5,172 bases of DNA, taken from the NCBI GenBank assembly GCA_003217835.1, contig QHMQ01000010.1:1-5172 (forward strand), given 5' to 3'. How positions within the stretch are numbered: the first letter of the stretch is position 1; the number at the start of each line of letters is the position of its first letter. The notes beneath the pieces were generated by a model. The model was not told the DNA's origin. It did no database searches and saw only the letters and a program-made list of their open reading frames with translations. A program made the translations under genes and the position numbers. Origin of the DNA: Verrucomicrobiota bacterium (GTDB lineage: Bacteria; Verrucomicrobiota; Verrucomicrobiia; Chthoniobacterales; UBA10450). Below, one piece after another: positions 1 through 5,172 of the stretch.

Positions 1-1
1 C

Positions 2-925
2 GCCAATCTCTCCGAAGGATACGCCGCAGTCTTTGCTACCGTCATCATCTGGTCCACGCCGTCGCTCTTTCAGTATTATCTGAATCGCTATTACGATCCC
101 TGGGCACAGAATTTTTATCGATATTGCGTCGCCTGTCTCGCAATCGCGCCCTTGGTGATTTATCGAATCCAGAGTGGCGAGCAGCGGCTCAATTGGCGCG
201 CTGTGATGATATGTTTCTTTCCGTGCCTGCCTAATGTGGTCCACCAAATCACACAGGTAATGGCCTTGTTCTATATGGGTCCGGGCGTTTACGCGATTTT
301 CACCCGCGCCTCCGTAATCTTTACCGCGTTGCTCGCGCTCGCATTTTTCCCTGAGGAACGCCACGTAATCCGTCAATGGCAGTTTCAACTAGGCACACTG
401 CTTGGGTTAATCGGCGCTTTTGGCGTCGTCTGGTTCCAGCCGGGATGGCAGTCAGGACACATCGCGCTTCCCGGATTGTTTATCGCCTTTACGGCCACAT
501 TCTGTTGGGCACTCTATGGAATCCTGGTAAAACGTCCTTCCGCGCAGCTTGGCTCGATTCGCAGTTTCGGCCTGATCAGTCTTATCACCTCAGCCCTGTT
601 ACTCCCGCTCACCTGTGTGTTTGGCAAAATTGGCACTCCGCTTCAGGTGGGATCGCACGTTAATCTCGTTCTTATTATCTCGGCCATTACCTGCATTACG
701 CTTGCACATGTCTTGTACTATGTGGCCATCCACAAAATCGGTGTCGCGCTCGCACAAACGCTCCAACTCCTTTGTCCCGCCGGCGCGCTGGCACTCTCGG
801 CCTGGATTTTCGGCGAACGTCTCACTCACGCGCAGGTTTGGAGCGCTGCGGTTCTCCTCTTCGGTGCCTTCCTCGCCATGAGAGTCAAACCGGCAGTCAT
901 GGTTGAATCCGCAGAAAACATCTAG
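2..925 (+). CDS. DMT/EamA-family membrane transporter, 5' partial
   Basis: The reading frame is open from base 2, so the true start lies upstream; 307 codons are visible and end at TAG. DMT transporters are usually about 300 residues, so probably only a few residues are missing. The product is very hydrophobic, with roughly ten predicted membrane segments in two EamA-like halves. The first half begins with the family-typical 'FATVIIWSTPSLFQYYL' segment, followed by a second helix ending 'CLAIAPLVIYR'. The second half starts near 'LPGLFIAFTATFCWALYGIL' and ends with the usual 'FGERLTHAQVWSAAVLLFGAFLA' helix pair before a short polar tail. A TTG at 152 is an internal codon, not the start, because the upstream frame encodes the first EamA helices. 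The family exports metabolites such as amino acids or drugs across the inner membrane, but no substrate can be assigned here. The gene ends 61 bases before ispA on the same strand; co-transcription is possible but unproven. Confidence 0.88.
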   Translation, partial: ANLSEGYAAVFATVIIWSTPSLFQYYLNRYYDPWAQNFYRYCVACLAIAPLVIYRIQSGEQRLNWRAVMICFFPCLPNVVHQITQVMALFYMGPGVYAIFTRASVIFTALLALAFFPEERHVIRQWQFQLGTLLGLIGAFGVVWFQPGWQSGHIALPGLFIAFTATFCWALYGILVKRPSAQLGSIRSFGLISLITSALLLPLTCVFGKIGTPLQVGSHVNLVLIISAITCITLAHVLYYVAIHKIGVALAQTLQLLCPAGALALSAWIFGERLTHAQVWSAAVLLFGAFLAMRVKPAVMVESAENI

Positions 926-986
926 CGGCCTTTTGAGCTTCACTCCGCGTCTAGCATGTGGCATCGATACGATTTGCTGAAATAGA

Positions 987-1871
987 ATGAATCTGAAAGC
1001 CTACCTCAGGTCCCGGCAAATAGAGATCGACCGCACGCTCGATCTCTATTTGCCGAAAGCGAACAGCAAACCAGCGACGCTTCACAAGGCGATGCGCTAC
1101 AGCCTTTTCGCCGGGGGCAAGCGGCTGCGACCGACCCTTTGTCTCGCGGCCGCCGAAGCTTGCCGCGGCAGCATCAGAAATGCGCTTCCCCTGGCCTGCG
1201 CGCTCGAATGCATCCACACTTACTCGCTCGTGCACGATGATCTCCCGAGCATGGACAACGACGACTTTCGGCGGGGACGCCCTACCTGCCACAAAGTTTT
1301 TGGCGATGGTGTCGCAGTCCTTGCGGGTGACGCGCTATTGACCATCGCGTTTGAGATTGTTTCGAAGACGAAACCGGCGCGGCGCTACGACATGTCGATA
1401 TTATTGCGCGAGACCGCAATTGCGGCGGGAAGTCAAAAATTGATCGCGGGTCAAGTGGCCGATCTCGAAGCCGAAGGCAGGAAAGCCAGTCGCGAACAGT
1501 TGCTATACATCCATAAAAATAAGACGGCTGCGATCCTCACCGCATCTGTTCGGCTCGGCGCGATGAGCGCAAACGCGGATTCAAAAAAACTGAGCGCGAT
1601 CACGAATTTTGGACGTGGGCTCGGACTCGCCTTTCAAATCATCGACGACATTCTCGACGTGACGCAAACCTCGGAGAGGCTGGGAAAAAGCGCCGGCAAA
1701 GATATCGCGGCAAAGAAAGCGACTTATCCCGCCGTGATTGGGCTGGAAAAATCACGTGCCGAAGCCAGACGGCTAACGCGCAAAGCACACGATGCATTGT
1801 CGATCTTTGACAGCAGCGAAGCCGAAGCGCTGCACGCTCTCGCAAATTATCTTCTCGAACGCGAGTATTGA
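987..1871 (+). CDS. ispA: Short-chain trans-prenyl diphosphate synthase (farnesyl diphosphate synthase, IspA type)
   Basis: This 294-residue cytosolic enzyme condenses isopentenyl diphosphate with an allylic diphosphate, giving FPP (possibly GGPP) for isoprenoid synthesis. The polyprenyl synthetase motifs appear in order: GGKRLRP at 43-49; first Asp-rich motif DDLPSMD at 84-90 followed by RRGRP at 95-99; GQ at 155-156; the K-T pair in 'HKNKTAAIL' near 179; second Asp-rich motif DDILD at 220-224; and the GKDIAAKKATYP segment at 237-248. Two features match bacterial type II FPP synthases: a two-residue insertion in the first motif (DDxxxxD) and Tyr79 five residues before it. That favours a C15 product, although C20 cannot be excluded. 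Length agrees with E. coli IspA (299). The ATG at 987 is chosen because 'MNLKAYL' fits family N-termini, but no clear ribosome binding site precedes it. Codons 10-23 coincide exactly with a perfect 17-bp inverted repeat, described separately. Confidence 0.95.
   Translation: MNLKAYLRSRQIEIDRTLDLYLPKANSKPATLHKAMRYSLFAGGKRLRPTLCLAAAEACRGSIRNALPLACALECIHTYSLVHDDLPSMDNDDFRRGRPTCHKVFGDGVAVLAGDALLTIAFEIVSKTKPARRYDMSILLRETAIAAGSQKLIAGQVADLEAEGRKASREQLLYIHKNKTAAILTASVRLGAMSANADSKKLSAITNFGRGLGLAFQIIDDILDVTQTSERLGKSAGKDIAAKKATYPAVIGLEKSRAEARRLTRKAHDALSIFDSSEAEALHALANYLLEREY
1014..1055. repeat. Perfect 17-bp inverted repeat with 8-base loop inside ispA
   Basis: The left arm CGGCAAATAGAGATCGA (1014-1030) is the exact reverse complement of the right arm TCGATCTCTATTTGCCG (1039-1055), separated by CCGCACGC (1031-1038). 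Two further inner pairs (1032-1037 and 1033-1036) are possible inside the loop. The whole element is 42 bases, exactly codons 10-23 of ispA, starting 27 bases after the A of the start codon. In the mRNA it would form a strong hairpin just downstream of the initiating ribosome. It lies within coding sequence and has no T-run, so it is not a standard terminator. Whether it regulates ispA or is a by-product of a template-switch mutation cannot be told from one sequence. Confidence 0.93.
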
Positions 1872-1903
1872 TTGCAGAGACAGCCCGCCGCAGCGCAGCG
1901 ACC

Positions 1904-2938
1904 TTATGTCAGCGCGAGATTCGGATCGATCTCCTCTGTCAGCTTCGATTCAAATCCGGCTTGCAATCGCAACGACGCGGCAAATGCAATCATCGCCGCG
2001 TTATCCGTGCACAACCAGGTCTCAGCGCTTTTGAATTTGCATCCTTGGCGCGCGCATGCGTCGCGCAATTGTTGCCGCAGTTCGCCGTTGCAGCTCACGC
2101 CCCCGCTCACGGTCACGAGATCGACATCGTACTTCTGCGCTGCCACGATCGTTTTGCGCACCAGGACGTCCACAATCGCCTGCTGGAATGACGCACAAAG
2201 ATCTTCAACGTAATCGCCTTTTAACTTGGGCAACAAATATCGGACCGCCGTTTTTAATCCGCTAAAACTGAAATTTTCCGAGTCGAGCATGCTCCGCGGG
2301 AGATTGAACCGGTTCGGATCGCCGCCGTGCGCACGTTTTTCGATTTCCGGGCCACCGGGGTATCCGAATCCGAGCATCTTGGCGACTTTATCGAATGCTT
2401 CGCCGGCAGCATCATCGACCGTGCGTCCGATCAGCTGGTAATCGGACAGCCCATCCACTCGAAGCAACATCGTGTGTCCGCCGCTCACAATGAGTGAAAC
2501 GTTCGGGTTCACCTCACCGTCTCCGAAAAATGGCGAAAGCAAGTGCCCTTCGAGGTGATTGATTGCGAGGTAAGGTTTTCTGAACCCGGTTGCGAGACCT
2601 TTGGCAATCGAGGCGCCGATCATCAACGAACTTGCGAGGCCGGGTCCGCTGGTAGCTGCGAAAGCGTCCACATTTTTCATGTCTATCTTGGCATTGCGTG
2701 TGGCACGCTCGAGCAAGCGGGGCGCATGGACGAGATGATTGCGCGAAGCAATCTCGGGCACGATTCCCCCATATTTTTCATGCTCGGCGATTTGCGAGGC
2801 GATTTCGGTCGCCAGCAGCTCCGAGCCGGAGCGGCCGTTACTGCCCCGCAAGATCGCGACGGCTGTCTCATCGCACGAGGTTTCGAACGCGAGGAGTGTT
2901 TTCACCTGAATGGAGAGACGCGCGCCGTCGCGTCCCAT
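1904..2938 (-). CDS. tsaD: tRNA N6-adenosine threonylcarbamoyltransferase TsaD
   Basis: TsaD transfers the threonylcarbamoyl group from threonylcarbamoyl-AMP to A37 of ANN-decoding tRNAs, working with TsaB and TsaE; the donor is made by TsaC/Sua5. None of those partners is in the window. With the ATG at 2938 the protein has 344 residues, normal for the family. ASKHA-fold and family motifs appear in order: FETSCDETA at 18-26, metal-binding HLEGH at 128-132, SGGHT at 152-156, DDAAGEAFDK at 175-184, FSFSGLK at 223-229, SGGVSCNGELR at 278-288 and TDNAAM at 311-316. The start is uncertain. GTG at 2905 (333 residues) matches the usual family N-terminus just before 'KTLLAFETS', while TTG at 2968 (354 residues) lies 1 base after the protease stop. 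None has a well-spaced ribosome binding site; ATG 2938 is a compromise. The gene follows the S41 protease on the same strand by about 31 bases, so co-transcription and translational coupling are likely. It converges with ispA, 32 bases away. Confidence 0.95.
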   Translation of the reverse strand: MGRDGARLSIQVKTLLAFETSCDETAVAILRGSNGRSGSELLATEIASQIAEHEKYGGIVPEIASRNHLVHAPRLLERATRNAKIDMKNVDAFAATSGPGLASSLMIGASIAKGLATGFRKPYLAINHLEGHLLSPFFGDGEVNPNVSLIVSGGHTMLLRVDGLSDYQLIGRTVDDAAGEAFDKVAKMLGFGYPGGPEIEKRAHGGDPNRFNLPRSMLDSENFSFSGLKTAVRYLLPKLKGDYVEDLCASFQQAIVDVLVRKTIVAAQKYDVDLVTVSGGVSCNGELRQQLRDACARQGCKFKSAETWLCTDNAAMIAFAASLRLQAGFESKLTEEIDPNLALT

Positions 2939-2943
2939 TTTTC

Positions 2944-2966
2944 GGACGACGCGGAGGTCGTCCTCC
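2944..2966 (-). promoter_or_regulatory. GGAGG plus overlapping hairpins before the tsaD start
   Basis: Read on the minus strand, a Shine-Dalgarno-like GGAGG (2966-2962) follows the protease stop codon, but it is about 23 bases from the ATG at 2938, too far for normal use. It can pair with CCTCC at 2957-2953 (5 bp, loop ACGA). Alternatively GGACGAC (2963-2957) pairs with GTCGTCC (2950-2944) around loop CTCCGC (7 bp). The two folds share bases and exclude each other. The second fold would bring the upstream G-rich bases closer to the ATG, leaving GAAAA between hairpin and start. The pairing is visible in the sequence; a role in coupling tsaD translation to the protease gene is inference. Confidence 0.35.
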
Positions 2967-2969
2967 AAA

Positions 2970-4271
2970 TCATTTCTTTACCGCTTCGCCCTTCGGCGCG
3001 TTTTGCTGCGCGTAAATCATGACACCCTTCAGCGCGTCGATCGCCCGCAACGTCTGTGGATCTTTCGCCTTGATGATGTTTTTCTCTTCGTCCGGTTTCG
3101 CGCTGTCGGCATTGCGCAACGTGAAGAGCGCGCGCTCCTGCTCTGCCGTCATCGGAACGCGAATATTCGGTGTCACACCATTTCCCTGAATGACCTGCTT
3201 GCTCGGCGTGTAGTATTTTGCCGTGGTAAAACGCACCGCCGAACCGTCTGGCAACTGCATGACATTCTGCACGGAACCCTTCCCGAACGTGGTTTCGCCG
3301 ACGAGGATGGCGCGGTGCAAATCCTTGAGCGCTCCGGAAACGATCTCCGCACCACTCGCGCTGCCTTCGTTAATCAGGAGCGCCATGGGAAAAGGCGGAC
3401 GCTCTTTTCTCGCCCCAGAGGTCGAGTAATCGTGTTGCTGGGAAGCAACCCGGCCCTGGGTTGAGACGACTTTCGTATTGGGCGGCAAAAATTGAGCACA
3501 GACGTCCACCGCGCTGTTCAAAAGCCCGCCTGGATTATTCCGAAGATCGAGAATGAGCGCCTGCATTCCTTGCTTTTGCAATTCGTCGAGAGCTTTCGAT
3601 AATTCCTCGGCCGTCGGTTCATTGAATTGAATCAGCCGGATGTAAGCGATCTGGAATGGGCCGGTCAGATCCGCGTCCAGCAACCTCGTTCCCTTGACGC
3701 TTTGCACTTTGATCTCCGTGCGTTCCAGCGTGTAGTCTTTGATTTCCTTCGTCGAAGGACGCAACAGGGTAAGAGTTACGTTCTTCCCTGCTGGCCCACG
3801 CAAGATATTGATGGCGTCCTGAAGGTCCATTCTTTCCGTTGAAGTGCCGTTAATTTTTAAAATCTGGTCACCCGAAAGAATGCCGGCCTTGGCCGCGGGC
3901 GTGTCCTCCATCGCGGTGACGACCGTAGGCAGACCGTTTTTCATCGAAACCTCGATCCCGAGGCCGTTGAAGCGACTGCGCGTGTCTTCTTGCATGTCGC
4001 GGAAGTCATTTGGGTCCATGAATTGGCTATGGGGATCAAGCGACGAAAGCATGCCTTTCAACGCCGCTGTGATGAGATCATGATAGCTCGTCTTGTTCCC
4101 ATCTACATAATCCTGTCGAATCAATTGGATAGCTTTTGCGAAAATGGAAATTTGTGAGTAACCATTGTCGTCGTCCCTCTTTGCTGCCTGCTCATCTTGG
4201 GCGCGGGCGCAAGACAGCGCACCGAAAACCAGCAGACAAGCCAACAAAGGCGCGGCGATGGAACGTTTCAT
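2970..4271 (-). CDS. S41-family C-terminal processing protease with PDZ domain, exported
   Basis: This is a 433-residue CtpA/Prc-type serine protease, which in this family recognises C-termini of envelope proteins and cleaves with a Ser-Lys dyad. From the ATG at 4271, a Sec signal peptide 'MKRSIAAPLLACLLVFGALS' is followed by a likely signal peptidase I site after ARA (22-24). Cys21 is a weak lipobox candidate (A-L-S-C), so a lipoprotein is less likely. An N-terminal helical region containing 'LIRQDYVD' and 'LDPHSQFMDP' precedes a PDZ domain at about 101-170 ('GLGIEV', 'AGILSGDQILKING'). The peptidase core follows, with 'LDLRNNPGGLL' at 241-251, the nucleophile segment NEGSASGAE with Ser306, and FGKGSVQ with Lys331. 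The Ser-Lys spacing of 25 equals that of characterised members, so both catalytic residues are present. The frame stays open upstream to TTG 4388 and includes ATG 4313, but those extensions would bury the signal peptide. No good ribosome binding site is seen. It probably heads a two-gene unit with tsaD. Confidence 0.93.
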   Translation of the reverse strand: MKRSIAAPLLACLLVFGALSCARAQDEQAAKRDDDNGYSQISIFAKAIQLIRQDYVDGNKTSYHDLITAALKGMLSSLDPHSQFMDPNDFRDMQEDTRSRFNGLGIEVSMKNGLPTVVTAMEDTPAAKAGILSGDQILKINGTSTERMDLQDAINILRGPAGKNVTLTLLRPSTKEIKDYTLERTEIKVQSVKGTRLLDADLTGPFQIAYIRLIQFNEPTAEELSKALDELQKQGMQALILDLRNNPGGLLNSAVDVCAQFLPPNTKVVSTQGRVASQQHDYSTSGARKERPPFPMALLINEGSASGAEIVSGALKDLHRAILVGETTFGKGSVQNVMQLPDGSAVRFTTAKYYTPSKQVIQGNGVTPNIRVPMTAEQERALFTLRNADSAKPDEEKNIIKAKDPQTLRAIDALKGVMIYAQQNAPKGEAVKK

Positions 4272-4330
4272 ATTTCGAGCAAGAATCAGCAACTCGATTG
4301 GACAATCGCTCATCCGGAAATCTTTGGCAA

Positions 4331-4357
4331 CGCGCAAAGGTTGTCTAACTTTGCGCG
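4331..4357. repeat. Perfect 9-bp inverted repeat in the divergent spacer
   Basis: CGCGCAAAG (4331-4339) is the exact reverse complement of CTTTGCGCG (4349-4357), with a 9-base spacer. A variant fold uses 8 outer pairs plus GTT/AAC with one bulged base. It is centred about 30 bases before the DUF885 start and about 73 bases from the protease start. It could be an operator dyad for a DNA-binding regulator or an RNA hairpin in a 5' leader. It lacks the T-run of an intrinsic terminator. Confidence 0.6.
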
Positions 4358-4373
4358 AGCGGAACCCGCTTTT
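4358..4373 (+). repeat. Small hairpin AGCGG-AAC-CCGCT followed by TTT, abutting the GTG start
   Basis: AGCGG (4358-4362) pairs with CCGCT (4366-4370) around loop AAC, and three T residues follow directly before the GTG at 4374. It begins on the base after the 9-bp dyad ends, so the two form tandem hairpins. It is short enough to be chance. If transcribed it would occupy the ribosome binding region of the DUF885 gene; GGA at 4361-4363, the only purine-rich Shine-Dalgarno candidate, would be partly in the stem. Confidence 0.35.
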
Positions 4374-5172
4374 GTGATAAAGTTGCATTCGGCCATTTTT
4401 TTGTCGGTCACGCTCTGTTTACCGTGGGCGAGCAGTTTCGCTGCGCAACCTGCCGACGCCGAATACGAGGCGGTAGCCGAGGAATACATCAAAGGTTATT
4501 TCGCCGCTCGCCCACTTCAGGGAACCGCTCTTGGGTTTCACGAATACGACGGCAAAATCACTGATTACAGCCGACTCGCACTTGATGCCGAGCTTTCCCG
4601 GTTAAGGCGGTTTGACGATCGATTGAGGAAGTTCGACCCGAGCAAGTTGAGTCCTCGCCAATCGCTCGATCTCAGAATTCTGCAAGCAGCGATCAAAAAC
4701 GAACTCTTTCAAATGCAGGAGATGTCCATCTTCGAGCGCAATCCCATGGTCTACGCGCGCGCCGCCGATGTGAATGTATATGTGCAAAGGAATTTTGCGC
4801 CGCTCGAAGATCGCGTTCGCAGCCTTGTCGCAATCGAATGCCAAATCCCCAATATCCTCATCGCAGCAAGAACCAACCTGAACGAGGTCCTTCCCAAACC
4901 ATATGTGGAACTTGCTATTCAAATCGCGCGAGGTTCCTCAGATTTTCTGAAAAAAAACCTGGTTGCCGCGATAACCGGACTAAAGGACGAGCAAATTCGC
5001 GCTGCCTTTCAGGATGCCAACCGCAGAGCAGCCAACGCGCTCGCCGATTATGCGACCTGGCTGGAACGCGAAAAACTCCCAAAGTCGTCCCAGGATTTCG
5101 CTCTCGGCGAAGAGAAATACGGACGTCTGCTGGCGCAGACCGAACTTGTCGATCTTCCGCCAGCGAAAATTC
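4374..5172 (+). CDS. Exported DUF885-family protein, 3' partial
   Basis: The frame is open to the window end, giving 266 codons of what is normally a protein of about 550-600 residues. GTG at 4374 is chosen because it gives a good Sec signal peptide, 'MIKLHSAIFLSVTLCLPWAS', with cleavage likely around SFA/AAQ (21-25); TTG at 4383 is an alternative. The mature part begins 'EYEAVAEEYIKGYFAARPLQ' and continues 'GTALGFHEYDGKITDYS', which matches the usual DUF885 opening where a helical repeat is followed by 'LG.H.YD'. Also typical are 'LSPRQSLDLRILQAAI' and 'NPMVYARAADVNVYVQRNF', followed by helices and 'LPKPYVELAIQIARG'. The family is described as metallopeptidase-like, with a conserved His-Glu/PGH-type motif in the C-terminal half. 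That part lies beyond the window, so catalytic competence cannot be judged. The substrate is unknown. A T7 run (4396-4402) falls in the signal peptide and an A8 run (4950-4957) in the body; the frame is intact through both. Confidence 0.82.
   Translation, partial: MIKLHSAIFLSVTLCLPWASSFAAQPADAEYEAVAEEYIKGYFAARPLQGTALGFHEYDGKITDYSRLALDAELSRLRRFDDRLRKFDPSKLSPRQSLDLRILQAAIKNELFQMQEMSIFERNPMVYARAADVNVYVQRNFAPLEDRVRSLVAIECQIPNILIAARTNLNEVLPKPYVELAIQIARGSSDFLKKNLVAAITGLKDEQIRAAFQDANRRAANALADYATWLEREKLPKSSQDFALGEEKYGRLLAQTELVDLPPAKI

Larger units (their letters stand above)
4272..4373. promoter_or_regulatory. Divergent spacer between the S41 protease and the DUF885 gene
   Basis: Both flanking genes read outward from this 102-base segment, so promoters for each are expected here or just inside the neighbouring gene ends. 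I see no pair of -35/-10 boxes close enough to consensus to place them; TTGGAC at 4298-4303 resembles a -35 box but has no convincing -10 partner. The segment's visible structure is two adjacent inverted repeats nearer the DUF885 start, listed separately. Assignment as a regulatory region rests on gene arrangement alone. Confidence 0.5.

Noticed and set aside
599..964. 121-codon minus-strand frame opposite the end of the EamA transporter
   Set aside because: It has a charged composition with no recognisable motif and overlaps strongly supported transmembrane coding sequence on the other strand.
933..986. Possible promoter for ispA (TTGAGC at 933 with TAGCAT at 952)
   Set aside because: The spacing is only 13 bases and neither box is close to consensus; no better pair is visible in the 61-base spacer.
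951..1292. Antisense frame over ispA containing a prenyl-synthase-like peptide
   Set aside because: The resemblance is created entirely by the perfect inverted repeat at 1014-1055. The rest shows no family motif, and the sense strand carries a complete, clearly recognisable IspA.
3126..3137. 12-bp perfect palindrome GAGCGCGCGCTC within the protease gene
   Set aside because: About one such palindrome is expected by chance in a window of this length, more so in GC-rich coding sequence, and nothing nearby suggests a site.
2910..3464. 184-codon plus-strand frame opposite the S41 protease
   Set aside because: It is Arg- and Leu-rich with no recognisable domain and lies fully opposite the catalytic part of a well-supported protease gene, as expected for a shadow frame in GC-rich sequence.
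4272..4388. N-terminal extension of the S41 protease to TTG 4388 or ATG 4313
   Set aside because: It would place up to 39 residues before a clear signal peptide and, from 4388, would overlap the DUF885 start. The ATG at 4271 gives a normal exported protease.

Overview
The window is a stretch of ordinary bacterial chromosome with five protein-coding genes packed closely together. No RNA gene, insertion sequence, CRISPR array or phage-like segment was recognised. The periplasm-type signal peptides on two products point to a Gram-negative-type bacterium. Base composition looks moderately GC-rich (by eye, mid-50s percent). None of the four gene starts in the window has a well-placed Shine-Dalgarno sequence. 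The genus cannot be read from this sequence. A soil-type lineage such as Verrucomicrobiota or Acidobacteriota is only a low-confidence guess.

Layout: (1) 2-925, plus strand, the nearly complete end of a DMT/EamA-family membrane transporter. (2) 987-1871, plus strand, a complete short-chain trans-prenyl diphosphate synthase of the IspA type. (3) 1904-2938, minus strand, tsaD, converging on ispA with a gap of 32 bases. (4) 2970-4271, minus strand, a secreted S41 C-terminal processing protease with a PDZ domain, directly upstream of tsaD and probably in the same transcript. (5) 4374 to the window end, plus strand, the N-terminal part of an exported DUF885-family protein, divergent from the protease. 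The roughly 100-base divergent spacer holds two abutting inverted repeats.

The genes do not form one pathway. ispA supplies farnesyl-type diphosphate for isoprenoids such as quinones and undecaprenyl phosphate. TsaD makes the t6A37 modification on ANN-decoding tRNAs. The S41 protease and the DUF885 protein act outside the cytoplasm, probably in protein processing or peptide turnover. The transporter's substrate is unknown.

I found no convincing new multi-gene system. The most unusual signal is a perfect 17-bp inverted repeat with an 8-base loop near the start of ispA. It fills exactly 14 codons and is in codon register, so the opposite strand encodes almost the same peptide. A repeat this long and perfect is very unlikely by chance. 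Secondary points are two mutually exclusive small hairpins at the protease/tsaD junction, the tandem dyads in the divergent spacer, and an A-AAA-AAC heptamer in the DUF885 gene.
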